In this document: one piece after another, positions 49,238-58,639 of the stretch
Numbering within the stretch: the stretch's first letter is position 1
Layout: each line of letters starts with the position of its first letter
NCBI RefSeq assembly: GCF_001875655.1
Contig: NZ_MKEQ01000002.1
Location: 806,001 to 870,000, forward strand
Length of the DNA stretch: 64,000 nucleotides
DNA from: Enterobacter hormaechei ATCC 49162
Lineage (GTDB): Bacteria; Pseudomonadota; Gammaproteobacteria; Enterobacterales; Enterobacteriaceae
Direction of reading: 5' to 3'
Program-made: the position numbers and the translations under genes
Notes under the pieces: model-generated
Told to the model about the DNA's origin: nothing
Seen by the model: the letters and a program-made list of their open reading frames with translations, nothing else
The model's database searches: none

Positions 49238-50764
49238 ATGAAAAGATTCAACCTTCTGCAAATGTTACAAAGCATCGGGCGATCGCTCATGATCCCCATT
49301 GCCATGCTGCCTGCCGCCGGTATTTTGCTGGCCTTCGGCGTCAGCTTTCAGGATCCCAATATTGTCGCCAGCCTGCCGTTTCTCGGCGCGGACTGGCTGG
49401 TTCACGTTCTGAAGCTGATGGCGGAAGCGGGCAGCGCGATTTTCGCTAACCTGCCGCTGCTGTTTGCGGTCGGCGTGGCGGTGGGGCTTAGTGACGATCA
49501 GGGCATTGCCGGACTGTCGGCGATCGCCGGGTTTCTGATTATGAACGTCACCATCGGCCAGTTTCTGGGGATCACGCCCGAGTCGGTGGCGCAGGTGCGT
49601 GACTATACGATGGTGCTGGGCATCCCTTCGCTCCAGACCGGCGTGTTTGGCGGCATCATTATCGGGATTATTGCCGCCTGGCTGTATAAACGCTATTACC
49701 GTATCCAGCTTCCGTCCTGGCTGGAGTTCTTCTCTGGCAAGCGCTTCGTGCCAATAGTGACCTCCTTCGCCGCGCTGTTTGTCGGGCTGGTGATGGCGGT
49801 GGTCTGGCCGCCGGTTCAGCATCTGATTAATGGCCTGTCGAATACCATGACGGTGCAGGGGCCGGGCGTGTCCGCCTTCCTGTTCGGTTTTGTCGAGCGA
49901 CTGCTGATCCCGTTTGGTCTTAACCATGTCTGGTGGCCGACGTTCTGGCTCCAGTTTGGCGAGTACGTAAACAAGGCCGGGCAAGTGGTGCATGGCGACC
50001 AGCTTATCTTCTTTGCCCAGCTGAAAGACCAGGTGCCAATTACCGCCGGAACCTTTATGGCCGGGCTGACGCCCATCAAGATGTTCTGCATTCCGGCGAT
50101 TGCGCTGGCGATCTACCGCTGCGCCAGCCCGGAAAACAGAGCGCGGGTGAAGGGGATTATGCTCTCTGGCGCGATCACTTCCATCGTCTGCGGCATCACC
50201 GAGCCGATCGAGTTCTCCTTCCTGTTTGTTGCCCCCGTGCTGTATGGCATTCACGCCGTCCTGGCGGGGCTGGTGTTCCTCCTGATGGAGTGGTTCAGCG
50301 TGCACATCGGGCTCTCTTTCTCCGGCGGGCTTATCGACTATCTGTTCTTTGGCGTCCTGCCGCGCGCGCCTCACTGGTACATGGTGTTCCCGGTCGGGCT
50401 GGTGATGGGCGTGGTGTACTACATCCTGTTTACCTTTGCCATCCGCCGCTGGAATTTGCTGACGCCGGGCCGTGAAGTCGAAGAAAGGACTGTGACGCAG
50501 GAAAACGAACAGAACGACCTGGTGAGCGGCATTATTCTGGCCTATGGCGGGCTGGGGAATATGACCAGCATCGAAGCCTGCATGTCACGTCTGCGCATAG
50601 ACGTGACGGATAAGACGCTGGTGGACAAAGCGCTGCGGAAACAGCTTGGCGCGGCGGGCGTCGTCGAGGTCGGGAATAACATTCAGAGCGTCTTTGGCAT
50701 GAAATCCGATCGGCTGAAAGAGGCTATCCGCGCAGCTAACGCGTATACACAGGAGGCAAAATGA
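49238..50764 (+). CDS. PTS glucose/glucoside-type EIICB permease
   Basis: A 508-residue PTS permease of the glucose-maltose-N-acetylglucosamine (MalX/PtsG) family. EIIC occupies about residues 1-400, with the substrate motif GITEPIEFSFLFVAP near 325. EIIB follows, with phosphorylatable Cys448 in EACMSRLRIDV. No EIIA domain is attached, so it should use the cytosolic Crr EIIA, as PtsG does. It imports and 6-phosphorylates a hexose or a glucoside. It begins an operon with overlapping starts (ATGA with the isomerase). AGGAG precedes the ATG. The sugar is not known. Confidence 0.9.
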   Translation: MKRFNLLQMLQSIGRSLMIPIAMLPAAGILLAFGVSFQDPNIVASLPFLGADWLVHVLKLMAEAGSAIFANLPLLFAVGVAVGLSDDQGIAGLSAIAGFLIMNVTIGQFLGITPESVAQVRDYTMVLGIPSLQTGVFGGIIIGIIAAWLYKRYYRIQLPSWLEFFSGKRFVPIVTSFAALFVGLVMAVVWPPVQHLINGLSNTMTVQGPGVSAFLFGFVERLLIPFGLNHVWWPTFWLQFGEYVNKAGQVVHGDQLIFFAQLKDQVPITAGTFMAGLTPIKMFCIPAIALAIYRCASPENRARVKGIMLSGAITSIVCGITEPIEFSFLFVAPVLYGIHAVLAGLVFLLMEWFSVHIGLSFSGGLIDYLFFGVLPRAPHWYMVFPVGLVMGVVYYILFTFAIRRWNLLTPGREVEERTVTQENEQNDLVSGIILAYGGLGNMTSIEACMSRLRIDVTDKTLVDKALRKQLGAAGVVEVGNNIQSVFGMKSDRLKEAIRAANAYTQEAK

Positions 50765-51603
50765 AACAGCTACACCACAGCGGCCTGCCGCTGTATCTCG
50801 ATGACGACGGCGTGATGGCGCTGAAACCCCCGCTGAACTATCTCGGCTTTGGTCGCAAAAACGCCGGGCAGATGGCGGTGGTCTTACCGGAGTTCACCGA
50901 AGCGCAGCGTGATGAACCGGCTTATGATGTCTATCGCGGGCTAAGCTTTGCGGAGGATCAGGAACGGCTTTCTGCCGACCAGTATCAGTACGACATCACC
51001 ATCATCATGCCGGGGACGATTGGCAGGGAGCGCAAGAAAACCAGCGGTCACTATCACGGCTATAACGACACGCGGCGCAACACCCATCCGGAAGTGTACG
51101 AAGTGATTAAGGGTACGGCGGCGTATATCCTGCAAAAGTCGCCGGATTTTGCCGCCCCGCCAAAAGATCTGCTGGTGGACGATCTTATCGTGGCGGTGGT
51201 GAAGGAGGGGCAGAGCATTATCGTGCCGCCGAATTATGGCCACTGCTCCATCAATATCGGCGACGGGCCGCTGGTGTTCAGCAACCTGGCGTATAAACCC
51301 TGCGCGGTTCACTACGACACGGTGCAGTTTTACCACGGTATGGCTTGCTACATCGTTGAAGAGAACGGGCAGCTCTGCGTGCGCAAGAATCGCTACTACT
51401 CACATATTCCGCGCATCAAATTCGCCACCGTCAAAGAGAACCCGCATCTTGGCATCACCTTCGATACGCCGCTTTACCAGCGTTATCGCGCCGCGCCGGA
51501 ACGTTTCCACTTTCTGGGACATGTCGATAACTATGTCCGGGAAATCATGGGGATGCTCGAGTATCAGGATGATTTATTCCCGCTCTGCCAGGAGGACGCA
51601 TGA
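50761..51603 (+). CDS. Cupin-type glucose-6-phosphate isomerase
   Basis: A 280-residue protein of the cupin phosphoglucose isomerase family (archaeal-type PGI), unrelated to the usual bacterial Pgi. Metal ligands are visible: His-X-His in GHYHGYND near residue 98, Glu in HPEVYEVIKG near 117, and His in NYGHCSIN near 160. Such enzymes convert glucose 6-phosphate (or mannose 6-phosphate) to fructose 6-phosphate. It overlaps the PTS gene by four bases and the next gene by four bases, so its substrate is probably the sugar phosphate delivered by the PTS. The C-terminal 70 residues extend beyond the archaeal length. Confidence 0.88.
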   Translation: MKQLHHSGLPLYLDDDGVMALKPPLNYLGFGRKNAGQMAVVLPEFTEAQRDEPAYDVYRGLSFAEDQERLSADQYQYDITIIMPGTIGRERKKTSGHYHGYNDTRRNTHPEVYEVIKGTAAYILQKSPDFAAPPKDLLVDDLIVAVVKEGQSIIVPPNYGHCSINIGDGPLVFSNLAYKPCAVHYDTVQFYHGMACYIVEENGQLCVRKNRYYSHIPRIKFATVKENPHLGITFDTPLYQRYRAAPERFHFLGHVDNYVREIMGMLEYQDDLFPLCQEDA

Positions 51604-52166
51604 TGGAAACGCAATCTGTAGCAGGCGTTGCCTGTAGCGACCTGCATCAGGCAATGGCGCGGATTGATGGTGCTGCGCTGGCGCGTCTGGAGCAGGCCAT
51701 CGCTGACGCGAACGCGGTATTTGTGTTTGGCGCAGGGCGTTCGCTGTTGATGCTGAAAGCTTTTGCGATGCGCCTGATGCATATCGGCCTGAAGGTGTAT
51801 GTTGTTGGTGATGTGGTCACGCCTGCGCTGCAAAAAGGCGACCTGCTGTTACTGGCCAGCGCATCGGGCGAAACGGCTTCGCTGGTGAATGTGTCTATAA
51901 AAGCGAAGCAGCTGGGCGGTACTGCGGCTCTGCTGACCATTTTCCCCGAGTCCACGTTGGGGAAACTGGCGGAGGTGGTGGTCAGGATCCCGGCCTATAC
52001 CGACAAACTGCCGGATGGACCCGAGAATGTGAAAGGCATTCTGCCCGGCGGCAGCCTGTTTGAAGAGGCCGTCATGGTGCTGGGGGATGCCATGATAGTG
52101 AATCTGGCGCAGTCGACGGGATATCACATAACCAAAGGTTTTGCGCTACACGCCAACCTCGAATAG
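51600..52166 (+). CDS. hxlB: 6-phospho-3-hexuloisomerase (SIS domain, HxlB type)
   Basis: A 188-residue single SIS-domain protein of the HxlB/PHI length. The SIS motifs are visible: VFVFGAGRSLLMLKAFAMRL near residue 40, and LLLASASGETASLVNV near 85. Family members interconvert fructose 6-phosphate and D-arabino-3-hexulose 6-phosphate. Two adjacent ATGs (51600 and 51603) follow an AGGAGG site. Directly downstream is the partner synthase, the usual pairing for the ribulose monophosphate pathway. In this operon it could run from fructose 6-phosphate toward the hexulose phosphate. Confidence 0.88.
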   Translation: MMETQSVAGVACSDLHQAMARIDGAALARLEQAIADANAVFVFGAGRSLLMLKAFAMRLMHIGLKVYVVGDVVTPALQKGDLLLLASASGETASLVNVSIKAKQLGGTAALLTIFPESTLGKLAEVVVRIPAYTDKLPDGPENVKGILPGGSLFEEAVMVLGDAMIVNLAQSTGYHITKGFALHANLE

Positions 52167-52189
52167 TCATTCGACACAAGGAAACCAAC

Positions 52190-52825
52190 ATGAAATTACA
52201 GCTTGCCCTGGACGAGTTAACCCTGCCTGAAGCGCTGGCATTTATTGATAAGGTGGTTGACGACGTTGATATTATTGAAGTGGGCACGCCTTTTCTTATT
52301 CGGGAAGGCGTGAAGGCTATTAAAGCCATTAAAGAAAAATATCCGCATAAGGAAGTGCTGGCGGATGCGAAAATTATGGATGGCGGCCATTTTGAGTCGC
52401 AGATGCTTTTCGACGCTGGGGCAGACTATGTCACGGTATTAGGCGTGACCGATGTGCTGACGATCCAGTCGTGCATCCGCGCGGCGAAAGAGGCCGGAAA
52501 GCAGGTGGTGGTGGATATGATCTGCGTCGACGATCTGCCCGCACGGGTTCGCCTGCTGGAAGAGGCGGGGGCGGATATGCTGGCGGTTCACACCGGCACC
52601 GACCAGCAGGCGGCGGGGCGCAAGCCGATTGATGATTTGATAACGATGCTGAAGGCGCGCCGGAAAGCCCGGATTGCCGTGGCAGGCGGCATCAGCAGCC
52701 AGACGGTGAAGGACTATACGCTGTTAGGCCCGGATGTGGTGATTGTGGGATCAGCGATCACTCATTCGGCGGATCCGGCGGATGAAGCGAGGAAGATTTC
52801 GCAGGTGTTGTTGCAGCATCACTGA
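52190..52825 (+). CDS. hxlA: 3-hexulose-6-phosphate synthase (HxlA type)
   Basis: A 211-residue TIM-barrel protein of the orotidine-monophosphate-decarboxylase superfamily. It carries the HPS/KGPDC core: QLALDELTLPEAL at the start, DVDIIEVGTPFLIREGVKAI, active-site ADAKIMDGGH near residue 60, and VHTGTDQQAAG near 135. The KIMDGGH form and GTPF are closer to hexulose-phosphate synthases (B. subtilis HxlA) than to UlaD-type decarboxylases (KIADAG, GTIL). It would join or split ribulose 5-phosphate and formaldehyde. A good AAGGAAA site precedes the ATG. Substrate assignment is by similarity only. Confidence 0.85.
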   Translation: MKLQLALDELTLPEALAFIDKVVDDVDIIEVGTPFLIREGVKAIKAIKEKYPHKEVLADAKIMDGGHFESQMLFDAGADYVTVLGVTDVLTIQSCIRAAKEAGKQVVVDMICVDDLPARVRLLEEAGADMLAVHTGTDQQAAGRKPIDDLITMLKARRKARIAVAGGISSQTVKDYTLLGPDVVIVGSAITHSADPADEARKISQVLLQHH

Positions 52826-53547
52826 GATTAGACGAAAAGGACGACATCTTCATGTTTAGCGGTTTTGATTTTCGTATCGGTTGATGGCCTGGTTTTCCTG
52901 ACCTGTCTCCATGCGTTACGGTCCAGCGAAAATGGCAGCTTTTCGTTGGGCCTATCAGGATGCCTGTTCGGACGCAACCATAACAACTTTCGGCGGCGAT
53001 AATTTCAGGGGCACACCACTAAAGACAGGAGTCATGGTGGTGTTTGATTTTATATTGCTGTCGATGGAATTAAGGATATTGATGCAATTTTCCCAACACG
53101 ACGATAAAAAAACGCACTCAATACAGAAAAAGTTAACGGGGAAAGAATGAATTGATTTTTATAATACTGGTAGACAGGGATCAAAATTTTAAGGTTCCGG
53201 CGGGGTTGAGCGTTCAGTCTAAAATGAAGGGTTTCCACCAACCGCTTTGCAGGTTGATTCGTCACCAGAAGCTCTGACCATATATTACATTGAAGCGAAA
53301 GCGCTCTTTACTTTCTTGTTGGGGATAAAAAATACAGAATCACAATAACAGCGGCTTGAAGGCACTCAGAGCGCTTGCGACTCTTTTTGACTAATAGAAA
53401 AACTCCAGCCTGGGAAAGCTGGAGTTTTTAGAAGCGCACGTGCATTTTACGTGAATATTTTGTCTCAGCTTGGTCTGCTCACTGTCTGGTCAGTGTCGGT
53501 AAGTGGCTCTATTTCTTGCCACTGCCCTGTTGCAATCCTGTTAAAAG
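52826..53547. other. 722-bp spacer on the 3' side of ssrA; no supported gene
   Basis: This is where integrated islands usually begin, but no integrase gene and no repeat of the ssrA 3' end is visible. A short frame at 52911-53150 has no recognisable product or good ribosome site. The only clear element is the hairpin terminator at 53398-53429. Confidence 0.6.
53398..53429. terminator. Bidirectional rho-independent terminator downstream of ssrA
   Basis: Perfect 12-bp stem AAAAACTCCAGC/GCTGGAGTTTTT around an 8-base loop, with U-runs on both strands. It lies about 120 bases beyond the tmRNA 3' end. Confidence 0.85.
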
Positions 53548-53911
53548 TGGTGGAGCTGGCGGGAGTTGAACCCGCGTCCGAAATTTCTACATCCTCGGTA
53601 CTACATGCTTAGTTTGTCTTTACATTCGCACGTCAGCTGCGGACAAACACGCCACTAACGAACTAGCCTGATTAGTTTTAACGCTTCAACCCCAGGCAGG
53701 GCTTCCACGCGATCTCTTTTGGGTTTGACCTCTCTTTGATCCCCGTCTTAAGAGCGGAAGCTAGGGAGAGAGGGCTCTTAGCAGGTTATTAAGCTGCTAA
53801 AGCGTAGTTTTCGTCGTTTGCGACTATTTTTTTGCGGCTTTTAACGAGGCAAACCGCCCCTCGGCATGCACCTTGGGTTTCGCAAATCCCGTCGAATCCA
53901 GAATCAGCCCC
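53548..53911 (-). ncRNA. ssrA: tmRNA (transfer-messenger RNA)
   Basis: The 364-base mature tmRNA runs from GGGGCTGATTCTGG to the CCA end (GCTCCACCA), against 363 in E. coli. The tRNA-like half has the T-arm GGTTCAACTCCCGCC. The resume frame encodes the tag ANDENYALAA and a stop at 53789-53821. With SmpB it rescues stalled ribosomes and marks unfinished proteins for proteolysis. Its 3' end is a preferred target of phages and islands in enterics, which fits the accessory DNA on that side. Confidence 0.98.
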
Positions 53912-53926
53912 AATAGTGTTGAACAC

Positions 53927-53932
53927 AGTATA
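53927..53932 (-). promoter_or_regulatory. ssrA promoter -10 element
   Basis: TATACT on the minus strand lies about 16 bases upstream of the mature tmRNA 5' end, in the context CTGGTATACTGTGTTC that matches the E. coli ssrA promoter. No strong -35 hexamer is seen. Confidence 0.6.
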
Positions 53933-54000
53933 CCAGATTTCACTTCTTCGATACCAGCCCGAAACGCTAACTTATTGAATAGTACAATAAGTGCGCAGAA

Positions 54001-54483
54001 TCAACGTCCTGCGTTTTTCATGATACGTGCTTTGTCGAGCTGCCACTCGCGTGCTTTCAGGTCTGTGCGCTTGTCGTGCTGTTTCTTACCTTTCGCCACG
54101 CCGATTTTCACTTTGCACCAGGCGTTTTTCCAGTATAAAGAGAGCGCAACTACGGTGAAGCCTTCCCGGTTGATGCGTCCGTAGAGGGATTCCAGTTCGC
54201 GCTTGTTCAGCAGCAGCTTACGTGTGCGGGTAGGATCGCAGACGTAATGTGAAGAGGCGACGGTCAGCGGCGTAAAGTTCGCGCCGAACAGGAAGGCCTC
54301 ACCGTCTTTCAGGATCACGTAGCTGTCGCCAATGTTGGCTTTCCCGGCACGCAGCGATTTTACTTCCCAGCCCTGCAACGCAAGGCCAGCCTCGAATTCT
54401 TCTTCGATGAAATACTCGTGGCGAGCACGCTTGTTGAGCGCAATGGTCGCCGAACCAGGTTTATGTGCTTTTTTCTTCGTCAT
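54001..54483 (-). CDS. smpB: SsrA-binding protein SmpB
   Basis: A 160-residue protein nearly identical to E. coli SmpB. It starts [20 protein letters not shown] and has the OB-fold core ([16 protein letters not shown]) and a basic C-terminal tail (KGKKQHDKR...[10 protein letters not shown]) that enters the empty mRNA channel. It brings tmRNA to stalled ribosomes. It lies directly upstream of ssrA and on the same strand, as in E. coli. Confidence 0.98.
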   Translation of the reverse strand: MTKKKAHKPGSATIALNKRARHEYFIEEEFEAGLALQGWEVKSLRAGKANIGDSYVILKDGEAFLFGANFTPLTVASSHYVCDPTRTRKLLLNKRELESLYGRINREGFTVVALSLYWKNAWCKVKIGVAKGKKQHDKRTDLKAREWQLDKARIMKNAGR

Positions 54484-54600
54484 AAGTGTCGTAAAGCCGT
54501 CGGTAATCTGATTTTAAAAAGTCACCTCATTGCGTCCTGTGAGGTCTAACGCGCTATCTTAGCACGAGATAAGGCTTAGCGTTTTTTTAACAGGTGATAA

Positions 54601-55077
54601 ATGTTATTATTTGTCTGTTGTGTGACCATGGAAAATGCTATGCCTCAGATTAGCCGTACTGCGCTTGTTCCCTACAGCGCGGAACAAATGTATCAGTTAG
54701 TGAACGACGTTCAGTCCTATCCGGAATTTATTCCGGGATGCACCGGTAGCCGGGTGCTGGAATCCGGCCCGACGCAGATGACTGCGGCCGTGGATGTCTC
54801 CAAAGCGGGGATCAGCAAAACGTTCACCACGCGCAATACCCTGACTAGCAATCAGAGTATTTTGATGCATCTGGTGGATGGTCCGTTTAAAAAACTGATG
54901 GGAGGGTGGAAGTTTACGCCACTGAGTGCTGACGCCTGCCGTATTGAGTTTCATCTGGATTTTGAATTTACCAATAAGCTGATCGAACTGGCGTTTGGCC
55001 GTATCTTTAAAGAGCTAGCCTCGAATATGGTTCAGGCGTTCACCACGCGCGCCAAAGAGGTTTACAGTGTCGCATAA
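54601..55077 (+). CDS. ratA: RatA ribosome association toxin / coenzyme Q-binding START-domain protein
   Basis: A 158-residue START-like (polyketide cyclase/COQ10) protein nearly identical to E. coli Rat[21 protein letters not shown] at the start, [20 protein letters not shown] at the end. In E. coli it is reported to block 70S assembly; COQ10-type relatives bind ubiquinone. The first ATG has AGGTGA at good spacing, supporting the long form; an inner ATG at 54640 gives the 145-residue form. It is divergent from smpB and overlaps rnfH by 11 bases. Confidence 0.95.
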   Translation: MLLFVCCVTMENAMPQISRTALVPYSAEQMYQLVNDVQSYPEFIPGCTGSRVLESGPTQMTAAVDVSKAGISKTFTTRNTLTSNQSILMHLVDGPFKKLMGGWKFTPLSADACRIEFHLDFEFTNKLIELAFGRIFKELASNMVQAFTTRAKEVYSVA

Positions 55078-55354
55078 GATTGCTGTTGAGGTGGTGTATG
55101 CGCTGCCGGAGAAGCAGTATTTGCAGCGCGTGATGCTTGAAGAGGGTGCCACCGTTGAGGCGGCTATCCTGGCTTCCGGCATTCTTGAGCTTCGCAGCGA
55201 CATTGATCTGGCGAAGAATAAAGTTGGCATTTATAGCCGTCCGGTTAAGCTTGGGGATGTACTGAAAGAGGGCGACAGGGTTGAGATCTATCGCCCGCTG
55301 ATTGCCGACCCGAAAGAGTTGCGCCGTCAGCGAGCAGAGAAATCCGGTAAGTAG
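55067..55354 (+). CDS. rnfH: RnfH family ubiquitin-like protein
   Basis: A 95-residue beta-grasp protein starting at GTG inside the end of ratA. It matches E. coli RnfH throughout, including [21 protein letters not shown] and the terminal [18 protein letters not shown]. Family function is poorly defined; it was named from the Rnf electron-transfer clusters and forms a toxin-antitoxin-like pair with ratA in databases, without firm support. A strong terminator follows. Confidence 0.96.
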   Translation: MSHKIAVEVVYALPEKQYLQRVMLEEGATVEAAILASGILELRSDIDLAKNKVGIYSRPVKLGDVLKEGDRVEIYRPLIADPKELRRQRAEKSGK

Positions 55355-55370
55355 CCAAAAAATATTCACA

Positions 55371-55397
55371 AAAAAGGTGCTCATTGAGCACCTTTTT
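55371..55397. terminator. Bidirectional terminator between rnfH and bamE
   Basis: Perfect 12-bp stem AAAAAGGTGCTC/GAGCACCTTTTT with a three-base loop between convergent genes; U-runs are present in both directions. Confidence 0.92.
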
Positions 55398-55414
55398 GCG
55401 TTGCTGACGCCTGA

Positions 55415-55753
55415 TTATTTGGTCAGGGCAGGCTTGTTGTCGATATTGGTCAGCACACCGGCACTGCTGAAGGTCAGCGTCAGGGTTTGCTGGGTCACAT
55501 CTTCATGACCAGGCTGCTGGCGGAATACATAGAACCAGGTGTTTGTGCCGAACGGATCGGACATCATCGGGGTTCCCAGGGCATAAGCGACCTGCTGTTG
55601 TGTCATACCCACGCGGATTTTGGACACATCGTTAGGGGTAAGGTAGTTCCCCTGGTTGATGTCAGGACGGTAAACCACTTTCTCCAGAGTGGAACAGCCT
55701 GCGGTCAACATCAGAAGAACCGCTGCGGCAGCGGTCAGCGTTTTACAGCGCAT
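55415..55753 (-). CDS. bamE: Outer-membrane assembly lipoprotein BamE (SmpA)
   Basis: A 112-residue lipoprotein. Lipobox LTAGC places the acylated Cys at residue 20, after a short hydrophobic signal. The SmpA/OmlA fold is shown by [36 protein letters not shown] and [10 protein letters not shown]. It is a subunit of the BAM complex that inserts beta-barrel proteins, including the TolC-like and porin-type proteins of this organism, into the outer membrane. Confidence 0.97.
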   Translation of the reverse strand: MRCKTLTAAAAVLLMLTAGCSTLEKVVYRPDINQGNYLTPNDVSKIRVGMTQQQVAYALGTPMMSDPFGTNTWFYVFRQQPGHEDVTQQTLTLTFSSAGVLTNIDNKPALTK

Positions 55754-55891
55754 AGTGATTTGATTCCTTTTCGGGCCCGAGCAGTACGCGGCTCATATGT
55801 AATATGCCGATGATAATAGACCTTGCCCCACTTTGAAACCGGTCTGGCGGCGTTTTTGTTGTTCTGTATGACCCTGAGATCCCGAAAAAGT

Positions 55892-57553
55892 TTATGCCGC
55901 CAGTAGTTCTTTCGCATTCGCGAGGGTATTGCGGGTGACTTCGCTGCCACCGAGCAGGCGTGCCAGCTCCTGCAAGCGTGAGCGTTTATCCAGCGGCTTC
56001 ATGTGCGTTTCCGTCATTTCGCCATCGGTTTCCTTGCTGACGATAAAGTGGTGATGACCACAACCGGCTACCTGCGGCAGGTGAGTCACACACATGACCT
56101 GCGTCGATTCACCCAACTGACGCAGCAGTTTGCCGACAACGGCCGCGGTCGGGCCGCTGATACCCACATCCACTTCATCGAAAATCAACGCCGGGGTTTC
56201 CATTTTACGGGCGGTAATCACCTGAATGGCCAGAGCGATACGCGACAGTTCACCGCCGGAAGCCACTTTCGAAATGGCCTGCAAAGGCTGGCCCGGGTTG
56301 GTGGTGACGCGGAATTCTACGCGATCTGCGCCTTCCGCCGTCAGATGATGTTCTTCAAAGCGAACATCAATGGTAAACACTCCATGCGGCATCGCCAGCG
56401 TATGCATGCTGTCGGTAATGTGCTGGCTAAGCTCCTGCGCATAGTGCTGTCGCACGTCGTGCAGCCGTTTCGCCGTTTCCAGCGCCTGCTGATGATGCAG
56501 ATTGACCGCCAGAGACAAGGTTTCGAGGGAATCGGCCTGATCGTCCAGCTGTTGCTGTTCCTCCAGCAGAGACTGATAGTAATTCGGCAGCTCTTCCGGG
56601 GTGACGTGATGCTTACGCGCCAGTGAAATCTGACGGGAGATGCGTTGTTCAAGCTCAAACAGACGGTTCGGGTCGAGGTCCAGACGTTCACAATAGTGGC
56701 GCAGTTCATCCCCGGCCTCTGAAATCTGAATCGCGGCCTCTTCCAGCATCTCCAGCACGCCAGAAAGCTTATTGTCCATGCCGGTCAGTTCGGTAACAAG
56801 CTGACGCACGTTGTACAGCTGGCTCTGCAAGTTTACGTCTTCGCCATCCGCCAGCATGTTCAGGGCATTCTGGCTGGTGGAAAGCAGTTGACCGCTGTTG
56901 GCCAGACGCTTGTACTCCTCATCGATTTGCTCAAATTCACCTGCCTGCGGGTTAAATTCGTTCAACTCTTTCAGCTGATATTCCAGCAGCTCGGCGCGCG
57001 CGGTACGCTCCTGGCTTTGCTGCTGATGCTGCGCCAGTTCGCGGCAGCTTTGATGCCACTGACGATAGTGCTCCGCCATGAGTTGAGTAAGCGCGTACTC
57101 ACCTGCATAGCCATCAAGCAGGGCTTTCTGTTGTTCGGGTTTGATTAACTGCTGGTGCGCATGCTGACCGTGGATCTGGATGAGCAACTGGCCCAGCTCG
57201 CGAAGCTGGGAAAGGGGAACTGCTGTACCGTTGATAAACCCGCGGGAGCGGCCATCGCTGCTGATGACGCGGCGAAGTAAACACTCACGTCCGTCTTCAA
57301 GCTGGTTCGCTTCCAGCCAGCGCAGGGCGGCAGGCGTGTCTTTTAACGAGAAGCGGGCGCAGAGATCGGCACGGGCTGCGCCTGTGCGCACCATATCACC
57401 CTCTGCACGACCGCCGAGGCACAAGCCGAGGGCATCAATGGCAATGGATTTACCTGCACCGGTTTCACCGGTAATCGCCGTCATTCCGCTATGGAAGTCA
57501 ATCTCAAGCTCACGAACAATGGCAAAGTTGCTGATGGTCAGTTGTGCCAGCAT
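55892..57553 (-). CDS. recN: DNA repair protein RecN (SMC-like ATPase)
   Basis: A 553-residue SMC-like protein matching E. coli RecN in length. Walker [11 protein letters not shown] lies at residues 29-38; a central coiled coil (about 150-400, with [17 protein letters not shown]) separates it from the signature [13 protein letters not shown] near 430 and Walker [13 protein letters not shown] near 465. It acts in recombinational repair of double-strand breaks. Two LexA boxes in the promoter show SOS control. Confidence 0.98.
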   Translation of the reverse strand: MLAQLTISNFAIVRELEIDFHSGMTAITGETGAGKSIAIDALGLCLGGRAEGDMVRTGAARADLCARFSLKDTPAALRWLEANQLEDGRECLLRRVISSDGRSRGFINGTAVPLSQLRELGQLLIQIHGQHAHQQLIKPEQQKALLDGYAGEYALTQLMAEHYRQWHQSCRELAQHQQQSQERTARAELLEYQLKELNEFNPQAGEFEQIDEEYKRLANSGQLLSTSQNALNMLADGEDVNLQSQLYNVRQLVTELTGMDNKLSGVLEMLEEAAIQISEAGDELRHYCERLDLDPNRLFELEQRISRQISLARKHHVTPEELPNYYQSLLEEQQQLDDQADSLETLSLAVNLHHQQALETAKRLHDVRQHYAQELSQHITDSMHTLAMPHGVFTIDVRFEEHHLTAEGADRVEFRVTTNPGQPLQAISKVASGGELSRIALAIQVITARKMETPALIFDEVDVGISGPTAAVVGKLLRQLGESTQVMCVTHLPQVAGCGHHHFIVSKETDGEMTETHMKPLDKRSRLQELARLLGGSEVTRNTLANAKELLAA

Positions 57554-57581
57554 AATTGTTTTCCTGTATGAAAAACCATGA

Positions 57582-57619
57582 CTGTGTTTGTATACAGTAT
57601 AAACTGGTTTTATATACAG
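57582..57619. promoter_or_regulatory. Two LexA (SOS) boxes of recN
   Basis: CTG-N10-CAG sites at 57582-57597 and 57604-57619, the second within the longer match TACTGTATATAAAACCAGTT on the minus strand. They lie 29-66 bp upstream of the recN start, overlapping the expected promoter, as in E. coli. Confidence 0.92.
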
Positions 57620-57638
57620 TAAAGTGCTGGATGCAAAA

Positions 57639-58517
57639 TCAGAACAATTTTTTTGACCAGCCGAGTTTGGAGCTTAATGTATTGAAATAGCTGTAATCTT
57701 TCGGGTGAATCAGGTTCAGATGGTAATCGCAGCGGCGAATGAGGACATCTTCTCCTTCCTGAATGGGAAGCGCAATCTGACTGTCGCAGCTGATCTCCAG
57801 GTCGTTACGGCGATGGGAAAAACGCAGACGGATGGTGCTGTCGCCGTTGATCACCAGCGGACGCGCCGAGAGCGTATGGGGGAACATCGGCACCAGGGTT
57901 ATCGCATCCAGAGATGGCGTCAGTATGGGGCCTCCGGCTGAAAGCGAGTAGGCAGTTGATCCCGTCGGGGTTGAAATAATCAGCCCGTCAGAACGCTGAG
58001 AGAACGCGAAGATTTCGTCGATATAGACTTCGAACTCGATCATGTGCGCCACTTTACCGGGGTGGAGAACCACCTCGTTAATGGCGGTGCTGATGCGCTT
58101 CTGGCAGTCCTGCTGACACACCTGCGCTTCCAGTAAAAACCGTTTTTCACTGATATAGTGACCTTCCAGCACGTCCGCCAGTTGCTGCTGCGCATTGTCC
58201 GGGTCGAGGTCGGTCAGGAAACCGAGATTGCCACGGTTAATACCAATAACCTTAATGTCATAGCGAGCCAGCGTTCGCGCCGCGCCCAGCATATTGCCAT
58301 CGCCGCCGACCACCACGGCGAGATCCGCCTGCTGGCCAATTTCCGCCAGCGTGCCGGTTCTGACGCTTTTAAGCTGCAACTCCTGGGCGATCTGCTGCTC
58401 GACCATCACTTCATAGCCTTTACCACACAGCCAGCGATACAACATTTCATGTGTCGTCAATGCGGTAGGGTGACGCGGATGGCCGACGATCCCAATACAC
58501 CTGAAATGATTATTCAT
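57639..58517 (-). CDS. nadK: NAD kinase
   Basis: A 292-residue NAD kinase, the E. coli length. The diacylglycerol-kinase-like GGDGN motif ([14 protein letters not shown]) is near residue 70, the NE-containing [12 protein letters not shown] near 145, and the glycine-rich [15 protein letters not shown] near 185. It phosphorylates NAD to NADP using ATP. The start at 58517 ([17 protein letters not shown]) follows a GGAGG site. It is divergent from grpE and upstream of recN, as in E. coli. Confidence 0.97.
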   Translation of the reverse strand: MNNHFRCIGIVGHPRHPTALTTHEMLYRWLCGKGYEVMVEQQIAQELQLKSVRTGTLAEIGQQADLAVVVGGDGNMLGAARTLARYDIKVIGINRGNLGFLTDLDPDNAQQQLADVLEGHYISEKRFLLEAQVCQQDCQKRISTAINEVVLHPGKVAHMIEFEVYIDEIFAFSQRSDGLIISTPTGSTAYSLSAGGPILTPSLDAITLVPMFPHTLSARPLVINGDSTIRLRFSHRRNDLEISCDSQIALPIQEGEDVLIRRCDYHLNLIHPKDYSYFNTLSSKLGWSKKLF

Positions 58518-58566
58518 TTTCTGGAGGTCCTTGTGCCTGATGAATGATGACAATCTGCCTTGTTCC

Positions 58567-58595
58567 CTTGAATCCAGGAAACTGATCCCCATAAT
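58567..58595 (+). promoter_or_regulatory. Sigma-32 heat-shock promoter of grpE
   Basis: CTTGAA, a 14-bp spacer, and CCCCATAAT form a near-consensus sigma-32 promoter, 45 bp upstream of the grpE start. The same sequence arrangement precedes E. coli grpE. Confidence 0.9.
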
Positions 58596-58639
58596 AAGCG
58601 AAGTTAGCGAGATGAATGCAGAAAAACGCGGAGAAATTC

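Noticed and set aside
52190..52825. 3-keto-L-gulonate-6-phosphate decarboxylase (UlaD/SgbH)
   Set aside because: Active-site context (VGTPF, KIMDGGH) and the adjacent phosphohexuloisomerase favour hexulose-6-phosphate synthase, though the families are close.
52911..53150. 79-codon frame on the ssrA side
   Set aside because: No convincing ribosome site and no recognisable domain in AT-variable spacer DNA.
53548..53600. A separate tRNA gene (T-arm and CCA end)
   Set aside because: It is the tRNA-like 3' end of tmRNA; the 5' half and tag frame lie 300 bases away in the same gene.
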